Below are positions 35,591 to 45,038 of a DNA stretch of 64,000 nucleotides, in pieces. Below the pieces are notes generated by a model. The model saw only the letters and a list, made by a program, of their open reading frames with translations. It made no database searches and was not told the origin of the DNA. Within the stretch, counting starts at the first letter, position 1; every line of letters begins with the position of its first letter. This stretch comes from Collimonas antrihumi (GTDB lineage Bacteria; Pseudomonadota; Gammaproteobacteria; Burkholderiales; Burkholderiaceae_D): assembly GCF_018304965.1 (NCBI RefSeq), contig NZ_JAGQED010000001.1:186001-250000 (forward strand). The letters are read 5' to 3'. The translations under genes were made by a program, and so were the position numbers.

Positions 35591-36540
35591 ATCGTTTCTC
35601 CTACGGACTCTGTTTCGAGTTGCTGACGCAGCAGCAGCAATGCGCCGGTTGCGGCGTTGGCGCGCGGCCTGATCGCGCGGGATTTTAACGGTTCCGGCAG
35701 ATAGGCTTGCAACGGGCCGGCGAGGCCGCCGCACAGGGCGATCGGCAATTGCTGCGAAGGGTCGAGCGCGTGGGCGATCTGGGCGATTTCATGACCTGCT
35801 TTGCGCAAGATGGTCAGCGCGGCTTCATCCTGTCCGGCGTGGGCTACTACCAGCGGCGCCAGTTGCGCAAAGAGGCTTTGATTGGCGCTGTTGGCCCAGG
35901 CCAGCACCCGCTCCCGGTTTTCGCTGGCGCTGCATGTTTCACCGCCGCCGCAGAAACGGACGATGGCGCTGGCCAGCGTCCCTCCTGTGGCACGGCCATC
36001 CAGAACGCGTTCCACATGATTGGCGGCGCGCAGGCCGATCCAGCCGCCGCTGGCTTCGTCACCGGTGATGAAACCCCAGCCGCCGACCTCGTTGCGGCTG
36101 CCGTCCGCCCGCAAGACTTCGCCGACGCTGCCGGTGCCAATCGCTACTATCGCGCCGGCCTGGCCCAAATGCGCGCCCAGCAACGTGGTGAAGGCATCGG
36201 TGCCAATTGCCAGCGCGCCGAAACCGGGGTTCTGCTCAGTAAATTGTGCAGCCCACAGCGGGTTGTTAACACCCGACAAGCCGCAACCTGCTGCGATCGC
36301 CTGAAGCGGCGGGCGGTTGATGCCTGCACTCTGAAATGCACTATCCAGCGCCGTGACGATGGCGTCCCAGGCGTTGCCGGTGCCATGCATCAGCGCGGAT
36401 GGTCCGCTGCTGCCGTCGGTGACATGGCTGCCATCCGGGCGTTCCACGCGGATGTGGGTTTTAGTGCCGCCGCCGTCGACGCCGATCAGATATTCGTACG
36501 CTGTTTTCAATTCAACTCCCACGCCTTTTTCGAGGCGCAT
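35587..36540 (-). CDS. N-acetylglucosamine kinase (BadF/BadG ATPase family)
   Basis: The 317-residue protein is an ASKHA-fold kinase: the phosphate-1 loop LIGVDGGGTKTHIRV near the N-terminus, AIGTGSVGEV, then GDEASGGWIGLRA and CGGLAGPL. Together with NagA and NagB-II it would phosphorylate imported GlcNAc. The ATG at 36540 has no ribosome site. A TTG at 36510 with GGAG five bases before it, directly ahead of KTAYEYL, may be the true start. It overlaps nagA by 4 bp. Confidence 0.9.
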   Translation of the reverse strand: MRLEKGVGVELKTAYEYLIGVDGGGTKTHIRVERPDGSHVTDGSSGPSALMHGTGNAWDAIVTALDSAFQSAGINRPPLQAIAAGCGLSGVNNPLWAAQFTEQNPGFGALAIGTDAFTTLLGAHLGQAGAIVAIGTGSVGEVLRADGSRNEVGGWGFITGDEASGGWIGLRAANHVERVLDGRATGGTLASAIVRFCGGGETCSASENRERVLAWANSANQSLFAQLAPLVVAHAGQDEAALTILRKAGHEIAQIAHALDPSQQLPIALCGGLAGPLQAYLPEPLKSRAIRPRANAATGALLLLRQQLETESVGETI

Positions 36541-36568
36541 AGTGTATCTAATGTCTGTGACTGCATTG

Positions 36569-37690
<1,122 letters not shown>

Positions 37691-37739
37691 GGAATGTCTC
37701 GTCTTCTGCTGTGTTTTACTTGATCGTTACTTAATCGTT

Positions 37740-37748
37740 ATTTAATCT
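37740..37748. repeat. Target-site duplication, left copy
   Basis: ATTTAATCT at 37740-37748 is repeated directly at 39075-39083, flanking the IS4-family element. A 9-bp duplication fits the IS4 family and shows a simple, fairly recent insertion. Confidence 0.92.
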
Positions 37749-39074
37749 CAGTAGTGTCCCAACGTTTTCACGTCAGGAGTTCGTAAGTTAATGATTTGCT
37801 TGTATAAATTGATGTTTTTGTTTGGTCTCGATTTGAACGTCGAGGCGCAAAATTGGTGCTTTTTGCGGATTTCCGCCGAAGGCTCCTATGCATCAAGGCA
37901 AGCTCGTTTTCTCGCAGCTCATGACCTATCTGCCGTTGACAACCTTTCGGCGTTGCGTGGCCGCTCATCGTGGCGAACACAAGGTCAAAGATTTTTCCTG
38001 TCTGGATCAGTTCTTTGCCATGGCGTTCGCGCAACTGACTTATCGGGAATCGCTGCGCGACATCGAAGTCAATTTGCGAGCACAAGCCCATCGGCTGTAT
38101 CACATGGGCTTTCGATGTTCGACAATTTCTCGCAATACATTGGCCAACGCGAATGCTACGCGTCCCTGGCAAATCTACGCCGATCTTGCGCAGCATCTGA
38201 TTGCGATGGCACGCCCTCTGTATGCCAACGAACCGTTTGGGGTGGACTTGGACGCGACGGTATACGCGTTCGACGCCACAACGATCGATTTGTGTTTGTC
38301 GGTGTATCCGTGGGCGCCGTTTCGATCCGCCAAAGCTGCAATCAAATTGCACACGCTGCTCGATCTGCGTGGCTCTATCCCCAGCTTCATTCACATCACC
38401 GACGGCAAGACCCACGAAGTCAACATCCTCGACGACTTGGTGATCGAGCCTGGCGCGTATTACCTGATGGATCGCGGCTATCTGGATTTCGGACGACTGT
38501 ACAAGCTGCATGCGATGAACGCCTTCTTTGTGACACGAGCCAAAAGCAATACGAAGTTCAAACGACGATATTCGCATCCGGTCGACCGAACCACGAGCAA
38601 CATCGTGTGCGACCAAACGGGTGTACTGACGGTTTTCTATTCGAGCAAGGACTATCCCGCGGCACTGCGGCGCGTCGTAGTCAAGGACGAGGCCGGAAAA
38701 CGCATCACCTTCTTGACCAACAATTCTGCCCTCAAGCCAGAGATGATTGCGGCACTTTACAAGCAACGCTGGCAAGTCGAATTGTTCTTCAAATGGATCA
38801 AGCAACATTTGCGTATCAAAGCCTTTTTGGGGACCAGCGAGAATGCCGTCAAGACGCAAATATGGATCGCGGTCTCTACCTACGTCCTCATCGCTATCGT
38901 CAAAAAACGTTTGCATTTGCCTCACAGCCTCTACGAAATTTTACAAATCTTGAGCCTAACCATGTTTGAAACAACACCAATAAATCAACTACTTGCACCG
39001 CCTACCGAAAAATCTGATGCGGAAAGTGAGCAAATCCAGCTCACTTTCCTATGACGAACGTTGGGACACTACTG
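37749..39074 (+). mobile_element. Complete IS4-family insertion sequence (1326 bp)
   Basis: The element is bounded by perfect 18-bp inverted repeats CAGTAGTGTCCCAACGTT (37749-37766) and its complement (39057-39074), inside a 9-bp target duplication. It carries one intact transposase. Without the insertion, the permease stop and the ATPase start would be about 70 bp apart, so it split an ABC-transporter operon. Confidence 0.95.
37888..39054 (+). CDS. IS4-family transposase
   Basis: The 388-residue DDE transposase has an N-terminal domain of the DUF4372 type (FSQLMTYLPLTTFRRCVAAHRGE) and a catalytic core with Asp in DATTIDLCLS, Asp in YLMDRGYLDF, and the YREK signature Y-x2-R-x3-E-x6-K in YKQRWQVELFFKWIK. 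It is full length, with no frameshift, so the element may still be active. It lies opposite to the host operon. Confidence 0.95.
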   Translation: MHQGKLVFSQLMTYLPLTTFRRCVAAHRGEHKVKDFSCLDQFFAMAFAQLTYRESLRDIEVNLRAQAHRLYHMGFRCSTISRNTLANANATRPWQIYADLAQHLIAMARPLYANEPFGVDLDATVYAFDATTIDLCLSVYPWAPFRSAKAAIKLHTLLDLRGSIPSFIHITDGKTHEVNILDDLVIEPGAYYLMDRGYLDFGRLYKLHAMNAFFVTRAKSNTKFKRRYSHPVDRTTSNIVCDQTGVLTVFYSSKDYPAALRRVVVKDEAGKRITFLTNNSALKPEMIAALYKQRWQVELFFKWIKQHLRIKAFLGTSENAVKTQIWIAVSTYVLIAIVKKRLHLPHSLYEILQILSLTMFETTPINQLLAPPTEKSDAESEQIQLTFL

Positions 39075-39095
39075 ATTTAATCTTTTACTTGATTT

Positions 39096-39980
39096 TTACT
39101 TCACTGCGCCCGAAGTCAGGCCACGAATCAATTGCCGGGAGAATATTACGTACATGATCAGGATCGGAATCACGGCCAGCGACAGTGAGGCCAAGACCGA
39201 ATTCCAGTCGGTCACATATTGGCCGATGAATTGCTGCACGCCGAGGGTGACGGTTTTGGTTTCATCCGAAGGCGCCAGGATCAACGGGAACCACAAGTCG
39301 TTCCAGGCCGGGATCATGGTGAATACGGCCACCGTGGCGATCGCCGGGCGGATCAGCGGCAGGATGATCTGGAAGAAGATCTTGAACTCGCCGACGCCGT
39401 CGCAGCGTGCAGCATCCTTCAACTCCTTGGGAATCTGCCGGATGAATTCAGACAGGATCATCACCGCCAGCGGCAAGCCTTGCGCGGTGTACACCAGGAT
39501 CAGTGCGCTGCGGGTGTTGATCAGGTTGAGGCTGACCACCAGTTGCAAGATGGAGACGGTGCCGAGCCGGATCGGGATCATGATACCCAGCGCCAGATAC
39601 AGCGCCATCAGGCGGTTGCCGCGGAATTTGTATTCCGACAAGGCCCAGCCGGCCATCGCGCCGAACAGCACGATCAGCACCAGCGAACCCAAGGTGACCA
39701 CCAGGCTGTTGCCGAAGTACAGCATGAAATTAGTGTTATGCAATACCTTTTCAAAGCCGATCAGCGAAAACGACTCCGGCGTAGGGAACGCCAGCGGGTT
39801 ATCGAAGATGGCGTCGCGCGACTTGATCGAATTGATCAGGATCAGGGCGATCGGAAACAGCGCGATCACTGCATAGGCGCACAGCACCACATGGACCCAG
39901 ATGCGTCCCAGGTTGGCAAGCCGGCTAGGGCGGACAATCGGCGCAGCTGCGACTGGAGAGAGCGAGGAAATGGATGTCAT
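39096..39980 (-). CDS. sugar ABC transporter permease (MalG/UgpE type)
   Basis: The 294-residue inner-membrane protein has six spans and the EAA loop (KELKDAARCDGVGEFKIFFQIILPLIRPA). It ends GLTSGAVK, as sugar permeases of this type do. It follows the other permease by 12 bp. The IS4 element begins just after it, so transcription onward to the ATPase must now cross the element. Confidence 0.93.
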   Translation of the reverse strand: MTSISSLSPVAAAPIVRPSRLANLGRIWVHVVLCAYAVIALFPIALILINSIKSRDAIFDNPLAFPTPESFSLIGFEKVLHNTNFMLYFGNSLVVTLGSLVLIVLFGAMAGWALSEYKFRGNRLMALYLALGIMIPIRLGTVSILQLVVSLNLINTRSALILVYTAQGLPLAVMILSEFIRQIPKELKDAARCDGVGEFKIFFQIILPLIRPAIATVAVFTMIPAWNDLWFPLILAPSDETKTVTLGVQQFIGQYVTDWNSVLASLSLAVIPILIMYVIFSRQLIRGLTSGAVK

Positions 39981-39992
39981 GAGCGGTCCTCG

Positions 39993-40916
39993 TTACAGTT
40001 CGTAGCGTGTCAGCTTGCGCTGCACGAAATAAAAATAGCTGGCGACGCCAAGCAGGATGACCAGGAACATCAGGGTTGCCACCGCGGCCCCCATGGTCGG
40101 GCTGCCGATCTGCGCCTGGTAACCGAAGAAGGTGCGGTAGAAGAAGGTGCCCAGGATGTCTGTGGAGTAGTTAGGCCCGGCCAGCGCACCCTTGACCGAA
40201 TAGATCAAGTCGAAGGCATTGAAGTTGGCGACAAAAGTCAGGATCGTCACCAATCCCAGCGTCGGCAGAATCAGCGGCAGCTTGATTTGCCAGAAAATAC
40301 GGAACGAACTGGCGCCTTCGGCATACGCCGCTTCCAGTACTTCTTCCGGCACCGCGAGCAGGGCGGCATAGATCAGCATCATCGGGATGCCGACGTATTG
40401 CCAGACCGAGACCAGACCCAGCGTCAGCAGCGCGGTGGTTTCTTGTCCCAGCCATGGCGCGAAATAATCACCCAGGCCGACATGCGTCATCAAACCTTCA
40501 CCGACGCCCCACAGCGGTGACAGGATCAGTTGCCAGATGAAGCCGATGATCACCACCGACAGCAGGGTCGGCAGGAAAATCAGCGTGCGGTAGGTGCGGG
40601 CGCCACGCAGGCCCTTGAGGCTGAACAGGGTGGCAAGCAGCAGGCCGATCGGATTTTGCAGCAGCATGTGAATCCCGAAAAATTTCAGGTTATTCAGCAT
40701 GGCGTTCCAGAACGCCTTGGACCAGTCCGAATCGAACAGGATGGTGTGGTAATTGGCGAGGCCGACGAAACTGTGGACGCCGGCATCGTTGCTGGTATAA
40801 AAGCCCAGACGCAGCGTATCCAACAAAGGCAGCGCGCTGAACATGGAATAGATGATGACTGCTGGCGCCAGGAATATCACGATGTGCCAGGGGAATGTCT
40901 TTTTTTGAAGATTCAT
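39993..40916 (-). CDS. sugar ABC transporter permease (MalF/UgpA type)
   Basis: From the ATG at 40916 the protein has 307 residues and six spans, with the EAA loop EEVLEAAYAEGASSFRIFWQIKLPLILP. It begins MNLQKKTFPWHIVIFLAP. The open frame upstream encodes only a charged, non-conserved stretch. It partners the second permease and the binding protein at 41230-42489. Confidence 0.93.
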   Translation of the reverse strand: MNLQKKTFPWHIVIFLAPAVIIYSMFSALPLLDTLRLGFYTSNDAGVHSFVGLANYHTILFDSDWSKAFWNAMLNNLKFFGIHMLLQNPIGLLLATLFSLKGLRGARTYRTLIFLPTLLSVVIIGFIWQLILSPLWGVGEGLMTHVGLGDYFAPWLGQETTALLTLGLVSVWQYVGIPMMLIYAALLAVPEEVLEAAYAEGASSFRIFWQIKLPLILPTLGLVTILTFVANFNAFDLIYSVKGALAGPNYSTDILGTFFYRTFFGYQAQIGSPTMGAAVATLMFLVILLGVASYFYFVQRKLTRYEL

Positions 40917-41229
40917 ACCGGTTTTCTTTGAGTGCAAGAAATGCAGTTCGCCCGGGGCGCAACGACCGTCACGGGGAAGATCGTGAAAATCGCTACGGCC
41001 CCGCTGAGCGGACCATGGGCGTGATGACGGCTTATTTTTTGTGTCAGTGCCGTTCTTCACGGGCTTACCTTAACGGCAAGCCTTGGATGCAAGTGTAGTA
41101 CTACTTCGGAGAAACTACACCTGCTACCTGGTCGGCAAAGGGCAAGGTCGATCTTAAACCCTTCCTTCGCCAACCGATAGCACTGTTGCAACAGGCGGCA
41201 ATAGGCTGCAATAGGCCTGCAATAAGCGC
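40917..41229. other. Intergenic region between binding-protein and permease genes
   Basis: These 313 bp hold no gene I can support. Near 41190-41228 the motif GCAATAGG/GCAATAAG recurs three times. A strong terminator with a T run is not evident, but the length suggests differential expression of binding protein and permeases. Confidence 0.5.
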
Positions 41230-42489
41230 TTACTGTTGCGGCTTATACCACTTGGCGAAACCAGCCTGGATTTGTGCAGCAGCTTCCTTAGGCGCCAGTT
41301 TGCCGTTGAGAACTTGGGCATTCACGTTCCACAGCTGGTTTTCCATGCTTGGTTCACCGCGGTTGAGGATTTGCGCGTTGAGGCGGATGGTCGACGAGCA
41401 CGATTTACGCCAGTCGATCATCTGCTTGGCAACCGGGTCCTTGACCGAGATCAGGTGATCCGACAATGAGAAAAATCCAGTGACTTTGTTGGTGTAGATG
41501 TCAGCAAATTCTTGCGAACCAAGCCAGGCCAGGAATTTGTAGGCATCTTCCTTGTTCTTGGATTTCTTGTTGACGCCCATGCCGATATCGTTGTGATCGG
41601 AGATATAGCATTTGTCGCCGGCTTTAGGCACTGGCGGCGGGAACGCACCCATCGAGATTTTTGAATTGTCGTTGAAGTAGGCGATATCCCAGGAACCAGC
41701 TGGATAGATCGCTGCCTTGCCCAGTGCAAACTGATTCTGGCTGTCGCCATAAGTTTGCGAGCTGGCGCCCTTGGACAGGTATTTGCCCAGTTTGGCTTCG
41801 TATTCAAAGGCGTTGACGAAGTTAGGGTCGGTGAACTTTTCCTTGCCCGCGATCAGCGCCTTACGGCCTTCTTCGCCTTTCCAGTAGTTAGGACCGATAC
41901 CGGTGAAGACGATCTGGCTGGATTCCCACTGGTCATTGGTGCCCAGCGCCAGCGGTGCGTATTTGCCATTGCTCTTGATGGTGTCGAGCACCTTGAAGAA
42001 TTCGGCTTCAGTCTTCGGCGGTTGCAGGTTCAGGTCTTTGAAAATCTTCTGGTTGTACAGGAAGCCGTGGATCACCGAGGCGATTGGCATACAGAACGTG
42101 TCTTTGCCATCATCGCTTTGCCAAGCCGTCTTGGCCGAAGCAGGGAAGTGCTCCATGCCTGGTTTGCCATCCAGTTTTTCCAGGTTGCCCTTCTTGTATA
42201 GCGATAGGGAGACATCGAAAGGACGGCAAGCGATCAAATCGCCAGCGGTGCCGCCAGCCAGGCGCGCGGTCAGGCTGGAGTCGTATTCGGTAGGAGCGGT
42301 AGGCGCAAATTTGACTTCAATCCCGGGATTTTTTTTCTGGAAAGCCGGGATCAGCACGGTTTCCCACAAGGTCTTGTCATCGACGCGCCAGCTCTCAATC
42401 GTCAACGTGCCGGCTTGTGCCGTGCCAACGGTAGCCAGGGCGATCAGTACGGCATTGCGGATAGTGCGAATTCGGTTGATGGTTTGCAT
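41230..42489 (-). CDS. sugar ABC transporter periplasmic binding protein (GlcNAc/chitooligosaccharide?)
   Basis: From the ATG at 42489 (GGAGA site) the protein has 419 residues, a signal peptide ending TAQA, and the family 1 solute-binding pattern: LTIESWRVDDKTLWETVLIPAF, GGTAGDLIACRPFDVSLSLYKKG, FALGKAAIYPAGSWDIAYF, AYKFLAWLGSQEFADIYTN. It delivers a sugar to the downstream permeases; GlcNAc or a chitin fragment is inferred from nagA, kinase and NagB-II in the same run. Its promoter lies in the region shared with the two-component operon. Confidence 0.92.
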   Translation of the reverse strand: MQTINRIRTIRNAVLIALATVGTAQAGTLTIESWRVDDKTLWETVLIPAFQKKNPGIEVKFAPTAPTEYDSSLTARLAGGTAGDLIACRPFDVSLSLYKKGNLEKLDGKPGMEHFPASAKTAWQSDDGKDTFCMPIASVIHGFLYNQKIFKDLNLQPPKTEAEFFKVLDTIKSNGKYAPLALGTNDQWESSQIVFTGIGPNYWKGEEGRKALIAGKEKFTDPNFVNAFEYEAKLGKYLSKGASSQTYGDSQNQFALGKAAIYPAGSWDIAYFNDNSKISMGAFPPPVPKAGDKCYISDHNDIGMGVNKKSKNKEDAYKFLAWLGSQEFADIYTNKVTGFFSLSDHLISVKDPVAKQMIDWRKSCSSTIRLNAQILNRGEPSMENQLWNVNAQVLNGKLAPKEAAAQIQAGFAKWYKPQQ

Positions 42490-42957
42490 CAATGTCTCCT
42501 CTTGGATTTTTATGGCTTGGCTTTTATCGCTTGGGGTTTTAACTGTTTCTTCAGCTGCTTCTTTACTGCATCTGTAATGCGGCTCTTTCTAGAGCTCGAA
42601 GCCAATTAAAAGTGCCGCGAACAGACATTAGCACCATAAAAAATGTGCTGCCATCTTAGTTGTAATTTATCTTGATACTTTGTTTAAGTGATTGATTTTA
42701 TTGGGGAAAGTTAAATTCTGTGATTTTTTACGATTACATATCTTTACAGAGCAACCAGCCAATTATTGTTCCCTCATCCGGCCGCAGGATCGATCGGCAG
42801 CGATACGGTCCTTCCGACACTATAGATAAAATTACGAAAACTTACGTTTCTTTACAAAACGAGAAGAGCATTAACGTTGTGTACCGGACTTGCGCTATAG
42901 TCACACGCGATGTGGGAGACGGAACAAGCATTTATAAGAATATCAACAAGGCGCTAG
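42490..42957. promoter_or_regulatory. Divergent control region of sugar importer and two-component operon
   Basis: This 468-bp region has no convincing gene. It contains TTACA-N5-TTACA at 42734-42748 and three 10-bp-phased copies TTACG-N5-TTACG-N5-TTACA at 42832-42856. The 15-mers TTACATATCTTTACA and TTACGTTTCTTTACA match at 13 positions. Repeats with this spacing are typical sites of OmpR-family regulators, one of which is encoded next door. Confidence 0.6.
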
Positions 42958-44328
42958 ATGATTGATAAGCGACACGCGAATGACAGGGGGGAGGCGAAAA
43001 CCCGGGCTTCAAGATCTTGTAGCTCGATCGTACTTCTGACAGTACTCCTGGCACTATTTTACCTATTCAAATATACGATCAGTATGGCCGACGCCGCCAC
43101 CATGGCGCCGGTCGCCGTCGCGAATCAACCTGCCGCTGCTCTGCAGGTGGTGCACTGGTGGACCTCCGCCGGCGAGCGCAAGGCGGTTGACGTGCTGACC
43201 AGCAAACTTGCCGAAGAAAATATTCAATGGCGCGACCTGGCAATTCCTGGCGGCGCCGGCCTTGGCGCCAGCAAGGTGCTCAAGAGCATGGTGCTGGCAG
43301 GCAAAGCGCCTGAAGCCACCCAGCTCAACGGGATTGTGTTTGGCGAGTGGGCCGATCTCGGCTTGCTGCTGGAACTGGACGACGTCGCTACGCCGGGCGG
43401 CTGGCAAAAACTGTTGTTTCCCACAGTGTGGTCGCTGGTGCATAATCGCGGCCACGTGGTGGCGGTGCCGCTGGGCATACACCGCATCAATAACCTGTTC
43501 TATAACAAGAAGATTTTTGAGCGGCTCGGTTTGGTAGCGCCAAAAACCTGGGCTGAACTCGACCGGGTGGCAGAAAAACTCAAACAGGCCGGTATTACTC
43601 CGCTGGCGCAAAGCAGCGAAGCCTGGCAGGTCGCTACCTTGTTTGAAGCACTGGTGCTGGCCGAAAGCGGCCCCGCCTATTACCGCTCTTTGTTTGTCGA
43701 TTTGAATCCAGGCGCATTCGGCGACGTCCGCATGACCCACGCGCTGAAGCGTCTGCGGGCGCTCAAGGAATGGATGCCGGCACCGCTCAAGGAGCGCCCG
43801 TGGCCGGACATGACACGGCAACTGGCCAACGGCGAGGCCGCCATGTTTGTCATGGGCGATTGGGCCAAGGGCGAGTTGCTGGCCTGGGGCTTGACCACTG
43901 ACCAGGATTTTTCTTGCGTAGCGGTGCCAGGCACTGCAGACTATCATTTGTATAGCGTCGACACCCTGGCCATGTTTGCCGGCGACTATTCGCATCAGCC
44001 GGTGCAGGAAAAGCTGGCCCAGCTGATCATGTCGCAGCCGGTGCAAACCGCTTACAATCAAGCCAAGGGTGCGATTCCGGTGTGGCGCTCCCCGGATTTG
44101 TCGAAAATGGATAGCTGCTCGCGCGCTTCATGGAGCGCGTTCAGCAAGGGAAGTGCATTCCAGGCGCCTAGCCTGGTGCATCGCATGGCCGCCGACGAAA
44201 CCGCGAAAGACGCCATCGTGGCTGAGGTGCATCGTTATTTCATGGACGACAAGATGGCCGAGAGCGATATCCAGCGTAAGCTGGCGAGCATTGCCCGGTC
44301 ATTGTCGAAAACAGGAAAGCAGGAATAA
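42958..44328 (+). CDS. orphan sugar-binding protein (GtsA-like), probable sensor input
   Basis: The 456-residue protein starts with a basic segment and one hydrophobic helix (about residues 23-43), which may be a signal peptide or an anchor; there is no clear lipobox. The body resembles glucose-type binding proteins (VVHWWTSAGERKAVDVL, AIPGGAGLGASKVL, FNMIGD-like FVMGDWAKGELLAWG). No permease or ATPase accompanies it. Its stop overlaps the response-regulator start (TAATG), so it is likely the periplasmic ligand sensor of the two-component system. Confidence 0.85.
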   Translation: MIDKRHANDRGEAKTRASRSCSSIVLLTVLLALFYLFKYTISMADAATMAPVAVANQPAAALQVVHWWTSAGERKAVDVLTSKLAEENIQWRDLAIPGGAGLGASKVLKSMVLAGKAPEATQLNGIVFGEWADLGLLLELDDVATPGGWQKLLFPTVWSLVHNRGHVVAVPLGIHRINNLFYNKKIFERLGLVAPKTWAELDRVAEKLKQAGITPLAQSSEAWQVATLFEALVLAESGPAYYRSLFVDLNPGAFGDVRMTHALKRLRALKEWMPAPLKERPWPDMTRQLANGEAAMFVMGDWAKGELLAWGLTTDQDFSCVAVPGTADYHLYSVDTLAMFAGDYSHQPVQEKLAQLIMSQPVQTAYNQAKGAIPVWRSPDLSKMDSCSRASWSAFSKGSAFQAPSLVHRMAADETAKDAIVAEVHRYFMDDKMAESDIQRKLASIARSLSKTGKQE

Positions 44329-45038
44329 TGCGCAAGATATTGATCGTCGACGACGACCAGAAAACCCGGACGCTGTTAAAAGCCTATCTGGAGAAAAATC
44401 AGTATGAAGTGCGCCTGGCGCACAATGGCGAAGCATTCCTGGCAGAGTTTCAGCGCTACGCGGACGAGTTGTCGCTGGTGATCCTGGATGTGATGCTGCC
44501 GGATACGGATGGTTTCGCCCTGTGCAAAACCGTCAGGCGCCGTTCCAACGTGCCGATCATCATGCTCACAGCCAGTTCCGACGAGACTGACAGGGTGGTC
44601 GGCCTGGAGCTTGGCGCCGACGACTATATCGCTAAACCCTACAGCCCGCGGGAACTGCTGGCGCGGATCAAAGCCATCCATCGCCGCAGCGGCATAGACA
44701 GCGCCGTCGCGCCGCGCTATTACCGCTTCGTCGGTTTTACGCTGGATACGGTGGAGCGCACCCTGAGCGACCCGGACGGCCAGCTGGTGGCGCTTACCGG
44801 CCTCGATTATCAACTGCTGAAATATTTTGTCGAGCACCCGGGCGATGTGCTCGATCGCGGCGTGCTATGCGAAGAAACCCGCGGCCGCGATGTCGGACCG
44901 TTGGACCGTTCGCTGGATGTGCAGATCAGCAAATTGCGCTTGCGCCTGAACGATGGCGGCAAAGATCCGCATTTGATCAAGACGGTGCGTGGCGCCGGCT
45001 ATGTATTCTCTGCCGATGTGGCCGCTGCGCAAATCTGA
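44328..45038 (+). CDS. OmpR-family response regulator
   Basis: The 236-residue protein has an N-terminal receiver (acidic pocket VDDDQ, phospho-Asp in LVILDVMLP at about residue 54, Lys in AKPYSPRELL) and a C-terminal winged helix (LTGLDYQLLKYFVEHPGDVL, RSLDVQISKLRLRL, IKTVRGAGYVF). It is translationally coupled to the binding protein and overlaps the kinase start. It likely binds the 10-bp-phased repeats in the divergent control region. Confidence 0.94.
   Translation: MRKILIVDDDQKTRTLLKAYLEKNQYEVRLAHNGEAFLAEFQRYADELSLVILDVMLPDTDGFALCKTVRRRSNVPIIMLTASSDETDRVVGLELGADDYIAKPYSPRELLARIKAIHRRSGIDSAVAPRYYRFVGFTLDTVERTLSDPDGQLVALTGLDYQLLKYFVEHPGDVLDRGVLCEETRGRDVGPLDRSLDVQISKLRLRLNDGGKDPHLIKTVRGAGYVFSADVAAAQI

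Noticed and set aside
37791..38969. Second long frame (392 codons) across the IS4 element
   Set aside because: It is a shadow of the transposase gene in another frame and lacks DDE motifs.
42720..42965. 81-codon plus-strand frame in the divergent control region
   Set aside because: It begins with GTG without a ribosome site and runs through the phased TTACR repeats; it is better explained as regulatory DNA.
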